Of a DNA stretch of 33,306 bases, positions 1 to 8,345 are shown in pieces (position 1 is the first letter of the stretch; each line of letters begins with the position of its first letter). The position numbers and the translations under genes are program-made. The stretch covers positions 1-33,306 of the forward strand of contig CACWMK010000034.1 in NCBI GenBank assembly GCA_902761905.1, written 5' to 3'. The DNA comes from an uncultured Prevotellaceae bacterium. GTDB taxonomy: Bacteria > Bacteroidota > Bacteroidia > Bacteroidales > Bacteroidaceae. A model generated the notes under the pieces. The model was not told the DNA's origin, searched no databases, and saw only the letters and a program-made list of their open reading frames with translations.

Positions 1-65
1 TGAAAATCAGGCACTTGACCAAATTTTATTAGTTATATTTTGTTAATATAACTCATTGATTTTCA
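1..65. repeat. Nested AT-rich inverted repeats at window edge
   Basis: A perfect 9-bp inverted repeat (1-9 with 57-65) encloses a second, 8-bp one (31-38 with 46-53, loop of 7). It could be the terminator hairpin of a gene left of the window or part of the control region of the gene starting at 119. No TAnnTTTG promoter box is visible here. Confidence 0.4.
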
Positions 66-118
66 GACGATTAAATGTATAATTAACTAAGTATTGACAA
101 AAGAATACAAATAAAAAC

Positions 119-703
119 ATGGTTGACGTATTAGAAAGAATCAAACAAGAACAATTATTGGCATTGAAACCTTTAAAGTTTGCCGTCAATGAAATTTGCA
201 ACTGCTTGATTGCGAAACATGAAGTTGCAGCATTTACATTGACCAACTATTTGTTTGAAGCAAGTTTGAAGTTGACTCTTATATATTGGGAATCTGGTGG
301 AAAATTAATTGAAAACATAAATGATTTCGAAAGTTTGTACCGAAATGGAACAAAAAAATATTTAGCAAAAGATGTCTATAAGGCTATCGGCTCAGCTAAA
401 CGAAGTGAAATTATCACAGAAGAAGAAGGTAAAGAACTACTATTCTTTTTGCATCATTATCGAGACCCTTTTTCTCATGCTTCAAATAACTCAGAAATAA
501 ACGAAAGCAAAGTTATTTCTTTTGACGATTCAATGATTAACAAAACAATAACAGTAAATGGGAATCCTCTGCTTTATTTTAACTATCAAGAACGTTACAT
601 GCGTAATAGTGCTCATCGGTATTTCTTCAAATTGTATTCATACATTAAGAAATGGGATGGAATGATTTGTGAACTTAGAGAGAAAGCAAATTACACCAAG
701 TAA
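119..703 (+). CDS. Hypothetical protein, possible HEPN-fold
   Basis: A 194-residue soluble protein with no signal peptide or membrane segment. I do not recognise its family. The most telling motif is YRDPFSH at residues 114-120, giving Arg115 and His120 in the R-x4-H spacing of HEPN RNases and HEPN-like helical proteins. The rest looks mainly helical. The gene is clearly more AT-rich than the housekeeping genes further right, as expected of accessory DNA. It converges on the AbiEii-like gene ending at 731, with 27 bp between them. HEPN proteins often pair with nucleotidyltransferases (MNT-HEPN modules), so the neighbour is suggestive, but the convergent layout is not that of a classical operon module. 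The HEPN reading rests on one short motif. Confidence 0.6.
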   Translation: MVDVLERIKQEQLLALKPLKFAVNEICNCLIAKHEVAAFTLTNYLFEASLKLTLIYWESGGKLIENINDFESLYRNGTKKYLAKDVYKAIGSAKRSEIITEEEGKELLFFLHHYRDPFSHASNNSEINESKVISFDDSMINKTITVNGNPLLYFNYQERYMRNSAHRYFFKLYSYIKKWDGMICELREKANYTK

Positions 704-730
704 TGATAGTTATACACCAGGCCATTAGTA

Positions 731-1387
731 TCAAAAGGTACCATATGATAACAATTTCTGCTTGATGTACTCCTCGATTTCCTTTGGAGTTATATCATAG
801 ACAGGATTTAACTGACTAAACGAAGTCTCTTTTGCGTAAAACTCACCATTGGTTATCATACTCAAAAGATTCTTCGTCTTAAGTTTAAATCCTGAATGTT
901 CAATGGCCATCGGAATTAGTTCTCGAATATCTACCCCACTCTTCAATATAGAATAAAGGTCATAATAGTCTCTAAACTTAGCACGTCTAAGCATTACCTC
1001 CATTTTTAAGGCCCCAATGGTTTTAACATCTGCAATTCGCAAATTATTCTGATATTGGATAGGATCCATTGCCGACAAAGCTTTTCGAGGTGCTGCATAG
1101 AATGACAATTTTACGCCATTCACAACAAACTCTACATGGTCGAATCCCATGATGTTCTCACTTTCGATAGTACCAATGGTTTCGAGTTCACGCTTGATAG
1201 CAGGCCAACCCACTTCGAGTTTATCCTTCGAATTCTGCTTCCAGCGCATAAAGTCAAGATCTTCACTCTGACGCGTACCTATCTGTAACGAAAGGGCTGT
1301 TCCACCTACAAGCACAAAGGGTTTGATGCACTCCATTTTTGTAATTGCATCAAAAATCAACGAGGTTTGTGGTGCTAATCCCTTCAT
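731..1387 (-). CDS. AbiEii-like nucleotidyltransferase (cassette 1)
   Basis: A 218-residue protein of the AbiEii/AbiGii nucleotidyltransferase group. The polymerase-beta-type signature is visible: VGGTAL around residues 27-32, then SEDLDF with Asp43 and Asp45 as likely metal ligands. A later basic-acidic motif, KFRDYYDLY (137-145), is typical of AbiEii proteins. Family members act as toxins by adding nucleotides to tRNA or other targets, or serve in abortive infection; the target here is unknown. It starts one base after the stop of the 111-residue gene, so the two are very likely co-translated. A diverged paralogue lies at 2283-2939 in the same arrangement. Assignment to the fold is strong; toxin activity is inferred. 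Confidence 0.8.
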   Translation of the reverse strand: MKGLAPQTSLIFDAITKMECIKPFVLVGGTALSLQIGTRQSEDLDFMRWKQNSKDKLEVGWPAIKRELETIGTIESENIMGFDHVEFVVNGVKLSFYAAPRKALSAMDPIQYQNNLRIADVKTIGALKMEVMLRRAKFRDYYDLYSILKSGVDIRELIPMAIEHSGFKLKTKNLLSMITNGEFYAKETSFSQLNPVYDITPKEIEEYIKQKLLSYGTF

Positions 1388-1388
1388 A

Positions 1389-1724
1389 TTATGCTGTCAG
1401 TTTTTTGTTTAGCTCGCGGGTTGCCATGGATTTTACGTATGCTCCAGGTCGCTTTACATGAAAATAGTACCATGCCAAAAACCTGTTCAAAACATAATAC
1501 CTTTCGCCAAGAGCTACTACATTTTCAATCCACATCCGCTTAATCTGTTTAGGAGAATACAGTTCAAACAACTTATCGATATCGTCCAAATCAAGATGCA
1601 ACATAACTAACTCCACCAAGATGTCATCAGGTACATCCTTAATGGATTTCTGATCATACGACCAAAAGGCATTTGCCTTCTTAAGTCGCTTTATCAAATC
1701 ATGCTTCAATTCTTGCTTCTGCAT
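1389..1724 (-). CDS. Small partner of AbiEii-like protein (cassette 1), putative antitoxin
   Basis: A 111-residue protein with a highly charged N-terminus (residues 1-25) and a central acidic helix-rich segment (DDILVEL, then DLDDIDKLF). It resembles small Bacteroidota proteins encoded just before AbiEii-type genes (I believe of the DUF6922 kind, from memory). In AbiE systems the upstream partner is the antitoxin and often a transcriptional autoregulator; that role is inferred from position only. The first 50 or so residues are almost identical to the paralogue at 2936-3271, while the second half has diverged. A strong promoter precedes it (TACTTTTG at 1747-1754 on the minus strand). Confidence 0.7.
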   Translation of the reverse strand: MQKQELKHDLIKRLKKANAFWSYDQKSIKDVPDDILVELVMLHLDLDDIDKLFELYSPKQIKRMWIENVVALGERYYVLNRFLAWYYFHVKRPGAYVKSMATRELNKKLTA

Positions 1725-1746
1725 ATCAATTAACTATATTCGATGG

Positions 1747-1778
1747 CAAAAGTACGTAAAAAAGCCGAAAGTTCCAAA
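1747..1778 (-). promoter_or_regulatory. Promoter of cassette 1
   Basis: On the minus strand a TTTGG element (1774-1778) lies 19 bp from TACTTTTG (1747-1754), matching the Bacteroidota -33/-7 consensus. The start codon at 1724 follows about 22 bp later. The same promoter with its flanks recurs, nearly unchanged, before cassette 2. Confidence 0.8.
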
Positions 1779-1840
1779 AAAAAATGATTGTTTTTATAAA
1801 AAAGACAGCATCCTGCCACAATCCTTTTACTAGAAAACTA

Positions 1841-1862
1841 CAGTCCTTTAACGGAAGGACTG
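1841..1862. repeat. Perfect inverted repeat (8-bp arms)
   Basis: CAGTCCTT (1841-1848) pairs with AAGGACTG (1855-1862) across a 6-base loop. A further partial copy, AGGACTG, follows at 1878-1884. No T-tract follows on either strand. Confidence 0.7.
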
Positions 1863-1885
1863 CAGTCATGCATAGGGAGGACTGA

Positions 1886-1906
1886 TTATTCCCACGTTGG
1901 GAATAA
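1886..1906. repeat. Perfect inverted repeat (9-bp arms, 3-base loop)
   Basis: TTATTCCCA (1886-1894) pairs with TGGGAATAA (1898-1906) around CGT. A run of A follows on the plus strand, so it is not an intrinsic terminator for either direction. An operator or cruciform site is possible. Confidence 0.7.
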
Positions 1907-1929
1907 AAAACGGCATTTAAATGCAGGAT

Positions 1930-1962
1930 AAGCGTAACTTATATGGCAATGAAGTTACGCTT
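1930..1962. repeat. Perfect inverted repeat (11-bp arms)
   Basis: AAGCGTAACTT (1930-1940) pairs with AAGTTACGCTT (1952-1962) across an 11-base loop. It lies between the cassette 1 promoter and the 11-bp repeat arrays. Confidence 0.7.
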
Positions 1963-2059
1963 CGTAGACGAATTTTCTAGAAAAAGATCGACACCTAACA
2001 TTTCTGCGTAAAAACCAAGTGTACAAAGGGTTTCGGCCATGTTAGGTCTACATGCAACA

Positions 2060-2199
2060 CCTAACATAGACCTAACACAGACCTAACATAGACCTAATAA
2101 TATATATAGGGGGAAAACTTGCAAGCGCAAAATAAAATTTTTACCAACGGTCACAAGGATGTTAGGTGTATGTTAGGTCTGTGTTAGATGTATGTTAGG
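2060..2199. repeat. Two facing arrays of four 11-bp repeats around an AT-rich spacer
   Basis: The core CCTAACA starts at 2060, 2071, 2082 and (as CCTAATA) 2093, exactly 11 bp apart. Its reverse complement TGTTAGG starts at 2160, 2171, 2182 (as TGTTAGA) and 2193, again exactly 11 bp apart. The arrays are inverted relative to each other around about 60 bp that include TAATATATATAGG. Isolated copies sit at 1994 (+), 2040 (-) and 2213 (+). Phasing near one helical turn suggests protein-binding sites on one face of the DNA, as in operators or replication iterons. The arms could also pair as a roughly 40-bp hairpin. Confidence 0.85.
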
Positions 2200-2282
2200 T
2201 CTAAACACAAGACCTAACATACCGCAATCCCTTTATACAAAGGCGATGCAGAGGATTATGTTAAGTGTTGAGTAATATTAAG

Positions 2283-2939
2283 CTATTGTTTATTCTCGAG
2301 CAGTTTCTGCTTGATATACTCTTGAATATCAATTGCAGAGACATCGCAAACTGGACCTAATTGCATGAAAGCCTTATCTTTTCTGAATCGTTCGCCATCA
2401 CATAGAATTGCAAGAAGGTTCTTTCTTTTCAGGAGATGTCCTGAATGCTCTAAGGCCATCTCAATCATTTCATGAATATCAATACCTTCGTTGAGAATAG
2501 TATAAATATCATAATAATCACGGAACTTACTGCGACGAAGCATTGCTTCCATTTTCATTGCTCCTATTGACTTAATATCAGCAAGTTGCAGATTATTCTG
2601 AAATGGAATAACTTGCATAGAAGGAATTCGTTTCCTAGGAGCTGCATAAAATGACAATTTCACACCCTCAACAACAAACTCCACAAATCCAAAACTACCA
2701 ATCTCCATTGCATCTATCCTTGCAACAGATTCAATTTCACGTTTAATAGCAGAGATTGGCACCTCAGATTTATCATTTGTAGATTTCTTCCAACACATAA
2801 AATCCAAGTCCTCGCTTTGGCGCTTATTTAACTGCAAACTAAGAGCAGTCCCACCCACCAAAACGAAAGGCTTGATACATTCCAAACGAGTAATTCTATC
2901 AAACACTTCGAAAGTTTGAGGAGCTAATCCATTCATCAT
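2283..2939 (-). CDS. AbiEii-like nucleotidyltransferase (cassette 2)
   Basis: A 218-residue paralogue of the protein at 731-1387, recognisably similar along its whole length but clearly diverged. The same signature is kept: VGGTAL near residues 28-33, SEDLDF with Asp44 and Asp46, and KFRDYYDIY in the middle. A start at 2939 gives a 4-bp ATGA overlap with the stop of the 111-residue partner, so translation is probably coupled. No catalytic residue seems lost, so both copies may be active. The divergence of the two enzymes beside near-identical promoters suggests different targets under similar control, which is inference. Confidence 0.8.
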   Translation of the reverse strand: MMNGLAPQTFEVFDRITRLECIKPFVLVGGTALSLQLNKRQSEDLDFMCWKKSTNDKSEVPISAIKREIESVARIDAMEIGSFGFVEFVVEGVKLSFYAAPRKRIPSMQVIPFQNNLQLADIKSIGAMKMEAMLRRSKFRDYYDIYTILNEGIDIHEMIEMALEHSGHLLKRKNLLAILCDGERFRKDKAFMQLGPVCDVSAIDIQEYIKQKLLENKQ

Positions 2940-3271
2940 GCTGTCATACGCTTATTAATTTGACGTGTTTCCATTGCCTTTACATATGCTCCAGGTTTCT
3001 TCATGTGGAAATACCACCAAGCAATGAATTTGTTAAGCACATAATAACGATCACCCAATGGAACGACATTTTGAATCCAGGCCTTTTTTACAAAACTAAG
3101 AGAATAAAGAACAAATAGCTTGTCTATATCATCCATATCAAGATGCAGGATTACCAACTCCACCAAGATATCATCAGGGACATCCTTGATAGATTGCTGA
3201 TCATACGACCAAAAGGCATTTGCCTTCTTAAGTCGCTTAATCAAATCATGCTTTAATTCTTGCTTCTGCAT
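2936..3271 (-). CDS. Small partner of AbiEii-like protein (cassette 2), putative antitoxin
   Basis: A 111-residue paralogue of the protein at 1389-1724. Residues 1-50 differ at only a handful of positions, whereas residues 55-111 carry many substitutions (for example PKQIKRMWIE against LSFVKKAWIQ). This mosaic suggests that the 5' part is conserved by gene conversion or by a shared function such as DNA binding, while the C-terminal half may be specific to its own partner. It overlaps the next gene by 4 bp. The antitoxin role is inferred only from gene order. Confidence 0.7.
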   Translation of the reverse strand: MQKQELKHDLIKRLKKANAFWSYDQQSIKDVPDDILVELVILHLDMDDIDKLFVLYSLSFVKKAWIQNVVPLGDRYYVLNKFIAWWYFHMKKPGAYVKAMETRQINKRMTA

Positions 3272-3293
3272 ATCAATTTACTATATTCGATGG

Positions 3294-3325
3294 CAAAAGT
3301 ACGTAAAAAAGCCGAAAGTTCCAAA
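3294..3325 (-). promoter_or_regulatory. Promoter of cassette 2
   Basis: On the minus strand TTTGG (3321-3325) is followed after 19 bp by TACTTTTG (3294-3301), about 22 bp before the start codon at 3271. The surrounding ~80 bp are almost identical to the promoter of cassette 1. Confidence 0.8.
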
Positions 3326-3403
3326 TAAATATGATTGTTTTTACAAAAAACATAAACGCATTCTGAGCCTGACAGCAGCAATTAAGGTGGTTGGTTTTGA
3401 AAA

Positions 3404-3455
3404 CTAACTAGCGAACAATTGCGAGCTAGGTACTTTGCAATTGAAAACTAGTTAG
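3404..3455. repeat. Two-tier inverted repeat
   Basis: Outer arms CTAACTAG (3404-3411) and CTAGTTAG (3448-3455) enclose inner arms CAATTGC (3416-3422) and GCAATTG (3437-3443), each separated by 4 unpaired bases. It lies about 80 bp upstream of the cassette 2 promoter. Confidence 0.65.
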
Positions 3456-3477
3456 AAAAAAAATGATGGAATTTCAG

Positions 3478-3613
3478 TTCCACTTCCACCCAATATCGTG
3501 CTAAGCCGTATAAGCACAGGGGATGCAGCAGGTGGAAGAGGAAAAAGTCTCTTCCACTTCCTGAAACCCGCATATACAAAGGGATAGAGACGCATCGGGT
3601 GGAAGTGGAAGAG
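3478..3613. repeat. TTCCAC-unit array with mutually exclusive inverted pairings
   Basis: TTCCAC occurs at 3478, 3484 and 3552; GTGGAA at 3532, 3599 and 3605. Three perfect pairings are possible: 3478-3491 with 3597-3610 (14 bp), 3532-3540 with 3549-3557 (9 bp) and 3549-3561 with 3601-3613 (13 bp). The last two compete for the same strand. The array also lies just after the EamA gene, so it could help stop its transcript. Confidence 0.7.
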
Positions 3614-3628
3614 ATTTTATAAAAAAAA

Positions 3629-4522
3629 TCATTCCTTGGCTGTTACGACTGTAACAATGTAGGCGCTGAGGAGGACTAGGGCGCCGGCTACGGGTTTGTC
3701 CCAGGTCAGGGCATCTTGGCCTAGCATGATGGCTACGAACGAGGCGATGACGGGTTGGAGGTTGGTGTAGATGCTGACGGTAGTGGCCTGGAGGTATTTC
3801 ATCGCAAAGGGTATGAGGAAATAGCCTAGGGCTGTGGCGCCAATCACAATGAAGGCCATCTCGGCGACTCCATCCCAACCCCACGATGCGCCATACAATG
3901 CATTATCAGAAAGTTCTGGCAATGCGATGGGAACAGTAACAATAGCAGAGATGAGGAACACGTACTTCATCTGGGTGACAGGCGAATACTTCGAAGCCAC
4001 ATTGCGGGTGATAATCAGATAGACGGCCCAAGTGAGTACACTCAGGATGGCTAGCGAGATGCCTATCAGATCGTTCTTGCCAGAACCTAATGACTGGCTC
4101 ATCAGTACCATAAGGATGGCGCCAGCAATACCAAGCAACACGCCAAGTGATTTCATCGGAGTAATCTTCTCGCCGATGGTGAGAGCGGCGCAAAGCATCA
4201 CAGCCACAGGAGTGAGTGTGGCAATGAGCGAGAAGTAAACGGGACTGGTATAATCGAGTGCCCAAGCGGTTAGAGTTTGTGAGATAACAAAGCCCAGCAA
4301 TCCGCCAAACAGTATGGTTATCAGGTCTTTACGCTCAACATGCTCCTTGGGCAGAAAGGCTGCAATCGCCCAAAACAATATGCAGGCACCCAGAGATCGA
4401 GAGGCCATATAGCCCATAGGGGTTACCCAATCGTCGAGCAGGAGTTTGGTTACAGGTACGCCAAGGCCAAAGATGGTGTTGGCGAGGAAGATGGCGCTAT
4501 GCGCCTGGAGTTTTTTGTTCAT
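3629..4522 (-). CDS. EamA/DMT-family transporter
   Basis: A 297-residue integral membrane protein of the drug/metabolite transporter superfamily. About ten hydrophobic segments form two five-helix EamA halves (residues ~6-140 and ~150-292), the usual length and repeat structure. The first helix region carries the typical FGLGVPVTK pattern, and conserved proline/glycine turns (TPVAVML, LQPVIASF) follow in both halves. Substrate cannot be predicted; family members export amino acids, metabolites or drugs. Its start lies within the end of the upstream gene (26-bp overlap with 4497-4964), so the two are probably co-transcribed and translationally coupled. Confidence 0.88.
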   Translation of the reverse strand: MNKKLQAHSAIFLANTIFGLGVPVTKLLLDDWVTPMGYMASRSLGACILFWAIAAFLPKEHVERKDLITILFGGLLGFVISQTLTAWALDYTSPVYFSLIATLTPVAVMLCAALTIGEKITPMKSLGVLLGIAGAILMVLMSQSLGSGKNDLIGISLAILSVLTWAVYLIITRNVASKYSPVTQMKYVFLISAIVTVPIALPELSDNALYGASWGWDGVAEMAFIVIGATALGYFLIPFAMKYLQATTVSIYTNLQPVIASFVAIMLGQDALTWDKPVAGALVLLSAYIVTVVTAKE

Positions 4523-4964
4523 ATAGCTTGATTCTTTCTTTGATTGACATTTTTGCGTATCGGCGCCATTCAGTGGCGTCGTTAGTGGCGAGATAGTCGA
4601 GATCGTTCATGTGGCGATAGGCCTCTATCTCGAATGGGTTAAGCAGGTAGGCTCCGTGACGCATCTTGCGATTAGCAGGAAGTGCTCTTAGCCAGTACCA
4701 TATATATAATAGGTAGAAGCGAAACCACGAATCGCCACACGACTGGGCTTGGCGCAGGTGGATCATCTCGTGATTCTTCATCTCCTTGTTGCGACTGAAC
4801 AGGTCGGCCTCAGCCTGTGTGGGCGTAAGGATGTGACCAAAGAACGTAAGGCCCTCGAACCCCTTCCGCATCCAGAAAGAGTTGACCACAGCGGGCATAT
4901 CAACCACCCTGCTGGGACGAACCGCACGCCAAATCAGCGGCACCACACTAAACATCATCCACAT
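4497..4964 (-). CDS. HExxH-motif protein, putative membrane-associated metallopeptidase
   Basis: About 155 residues when started at the ATG at 4964. An upstream extension to 5057 is open but reads through a low-complexity repeat and upstream of the likely promoter, so I reject it. NHEMIH contains HExxH (His65, Glu66, His69), and FEIEAY (Glu112/Glu114) about 45 residues later could supply a third ligand, as in gluzincins. A hydrophobic stretch near residue 1 and a YLLYIWYWLRAL segment near residues 83-94 suggest membrane contact. Small Bacteroidota proteins of this type are common but uncharacterised. TACCTTTG (4973-4980 on the minus strand) is only 8 bp from the ATG, so the mRNA is nearly leaderless; ATGs at 4958 or 4955 are alternatives. 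Confidence 0.65.
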   Translation of the reverse strand: MWMMFSVVPLIWRAVRPSRVVDMPAVVNSFWMRKGFEGLTFFGHILTPTQAEADLFSRNKEMKNHEMIHLRQAQSCGDSWFRFYLLYIWYWLRALPANRKMRHGAYLLNPFEIEAYRHMNDLDYLATNDATEWRRYAKMSIKERIKLYEQKTPGA

Positions 4965-4972
4965 AATGGATG

Positions 4973-4980
4973 CAAAGGTA
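4973..4980 (-). promoter_or_regulatory. -7 box of the HExxH protein/EamA operon
   Basis: TACCTTTG on the minus strand, 8 bp before the ATG at 4964. It rules out the longer reading frame starting at 5057. Confidence 0.6.
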
Positions 4981-4988
4981 GTATTTTT

Positions 4989-5020
4989 ATTGAAAATTGA
5001 ACATTGAAGATTGAAAATTG
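4989..5020. repeat. Short degenerate tandem repeat (ATTGAA units)
   Basis: Units related to ATTGAAAATTGAACATTGA recur about every 10 bp. The minus strand shares ATGTTCAAT with the repeat at 32271-32302. It sits between two divergent promoters and does not look coding. Confidence 0.55.
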
Positions 5021-5021
5021 T

Positions 5022-5050
5022 TTTGATTTCAAGTTTTTTTTGTATTTTTG
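5022..5050 (+). promoter_or_regulatory. ligA promoter
   Basis: TTTG (5022-5025) and TATTTTTG (5043-5050) are separated by 17 bp and lie 20 bp before the ligA ATG. An ATG at 5064 meets a stop after four codons, so 5071 is the start. Confidence 0.6.
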
Positions 5051-5067
5051 CACGCAAAAATCAATGA

Positions 5068-7157
<2,090 letters not shown>

Positions 7158-7159
7158 AA

Positions 7160-8155
7160 TTAGTCTTCGTCCCAATAACTTATAGTGCGCGTCTGGACAA
7201 CCTCCATTGTCTGGGCGCGCTGTCCTTTTAGCCAGTTAGTGATGTGGAGTGTGTTTTTGGTCCAGTTGTCGTTGTCGTCACGCTCCTCGATATTGTACTT
7301 CATCGTGACACTCATTATGCACTCGTTGTCCTTGTCGAATGCTTTCTGACTCTGCTGGGTCATCTCGCCATCATCGTCCCACTTATAATCTGTTACCAGT
7401 TTCAGACCAGAAACCATATTGGTCTGAATGGTACGCTTAAGATTGCCATCATCGTTGTAATCGTAGGTTATCTGCTTTTTCTCGCCTCCTTCAGTCAGTG
7501 TGGCCGAAATGAGATAGCCCACCTGATTGTAACGTCGATCAGTGAGTTCCAGAGATTCGATCTTTCCCATCTCGTCGAAATGCTCGATAGGATTCTCAGC
7601 CACAGGATTTTCTGTGATTACCTCCTGTACAAACCCCTTCAACCCCATATTCGACACATCTTTATAATATGGCGACATGTTGAGATAATAGTAGCTGATG
7701 GAGTGAGCACCGTTTTCGTGCAGAGTCACCATCTGACGTATATAGCCATAGTCTGTAAGTATATATAGCGAACCATCGCCCTTAGCCTTGAAGTTGCCAA
7801 ACTCTCGTTGCAGTTTGCCCAGAAGATACTTCTGATTGCGCTCATAGAGTTCGCGAGTGCGATATGGACCGCAAGTAACGGTTGCCTCGCTGAGCATCTT
7901 GGTCTTGTCGTTGACTGACACTTCGAGTCGGGCATCTTTTATTCCATAGAAATCGCCCTTGAAGTGATAGGTATCATCATCGTTTTCGCCCTCAACCAGC
8001 TGAAATCCGATAGCCTTAAGTGCTGGTACAAACGCCGAATCGGTACCCTCAAGCGGGGCATCCATCAGCGTGATGCACTTAGGATCGTAGATGGCCTGAC
8101 TCCAAACCATCATAGCTGCCATAAGCATGAAAACGAGCAATCCTATCTTTTTCAT
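7160..8155 (-). CDS. Exported hypothetical protein
   Basis: A 331-residue protein when started at the ATG at 8155, which yields a clean signal peptide (MKKIGLLVFMLMAAMMVWSQ). An upstream in-frame start at 8194 would add 13 residues and spoil this. The mature part (from about residue 20) is acidic and soluble. Residues ~20-125 may form one domain, and residues ~200-330 contain YDYNDDGNLK and YKWDDDGEMT, resembling the repeated strand pattern of Bacteroidota surface or periplasmic proteins of unknown function. I do not recognise the family. TACTTTTG lies 8 bp before the start, so the mRNA is nearly leaderless. It converges on ligA and is divergent from the patatin gene. Confidence 0.75.
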   Translation of the reverse strand: MKKIGLLVFMLMAAMMVWSQAIYDPKCITLMDAPLEGTDSAFVPALKAIGFQLVEGENDDDTYHFKGDFYGIKDARLEVSVNDKTKMLSEATVTCGPYRTRELYERNQKYLLGKLQREFGNFKAKGDGSLYILTDYGYIRQMVTLHENGAHSISYYYLNMSPYYKDVSNMGLKGFVQEVITENPVAENPIEHFDEMGKIESLELTDRRYNQVGYLISATLTEGGEKKQITYDYNDDGNLKRTIQTNMVSGLKLVTDYKWDDDGEMTQQSQKAFDKDNECIMSVTMKYNIEERDDNDNWTKNTLHITNWLKGQRAQTMEVVQTRTISYWDED

Positions 8156-8163
8156 AACGACTG

Positions 8164-8171
8164 CAAAAGTA
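8164..8171 (-). promoter_or_regulatory. -7 box of the exported protein gene
   Basis: TACTTTTG on the minus strand, 8 bp before the ATG at 8155. Its position supports that start rather than 8194, which lies upstream of the box. Confidence 0.6.
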
Positions 8172-8215
8172 AGGAGAAAAAGCGAAAACGCCAAATATTC
8201 AACATAAATTTTGTT

Positions 8216-8256
8216 ATTTCTTAATTCTTATTTCTTAATTCTTAATTAAATTAATT
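8216..8256. repeat. TTCTTAATTC tandem repeat
   Basis: Tandem units TTTCTTAATTC/TTATTTCTTA in the divergent intergenic region, closely related to the repeat at the end of ligA (7122-7157). Confidence 0.5.
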
Positions 8257-8308
8257 ACCTCATGAGCTACGCTCGAAGTTACTCACGTTCGAAAAAACTC
8301 AAATAAAA

Positions 8309-8340
8309 TTTGGTTTTTTGCTCACTTAATCGTACCTTTG
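8309..8340 (+). promoter_or_regulatory. Promoter of patatin-trmD operon
   Basis: TTTGG (8309-8313) and TACCTTTG (8333-8340) with 19 bp between them. The ATG at 8346 begins 5 bases after the box, so the transcript should be leaderless or nearly so. Confidence 0.75.
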
Positions 8341-8345
8341 CACCC

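Larger units (their letters stand above)
1725..2282. other. Non-coding intercassette region rich in palindromes
   Basis: This 558-bp gap between the two cassettes has no credible ORF on either strand. From left to right it holds the cassette 1 promoter, three unrelated perfect hairpins (1841-1862, 1886-1906, 1930-1962) and the two facing arrays of 11-bp repeats (2060-2199) with single outlying copies at 1994, 2040 and 2213. None of the hairpins has a clear T-tract in the direction of transcription, so they do not look like simple terminators. Confidence 0.7.
3272..3628. other. Non-coding palindrome-rich region upstream of cassette 2
   Basis: This 357-bp gap between the cassette 2 start and the end of the EamA gene has no credible ORF. 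It contains the cassette 2 promoter, a two-part cruciform-like repeat (3404-3455) and a set of TTCCAC/GTGGAA units in both orientations (3478-3613). The arrangement parallels the region upstream of cassette 1 but uses different repeat sequences. Confidence 0.7.

Noticed and set aside
2060-2219. CRISPR array
   Set aside because: Units are 11 bp with no spacers and occur in both orientations. No cas gene is present in the window.
1725-3293. Insertion sequence or transposon carrying cassette 2
   Set aside because: No transposase, no clear terminal inverted repeats bounding the cassette and no target-site duplication could be seen. Tandem duplication explains the repeated promoter more simply.
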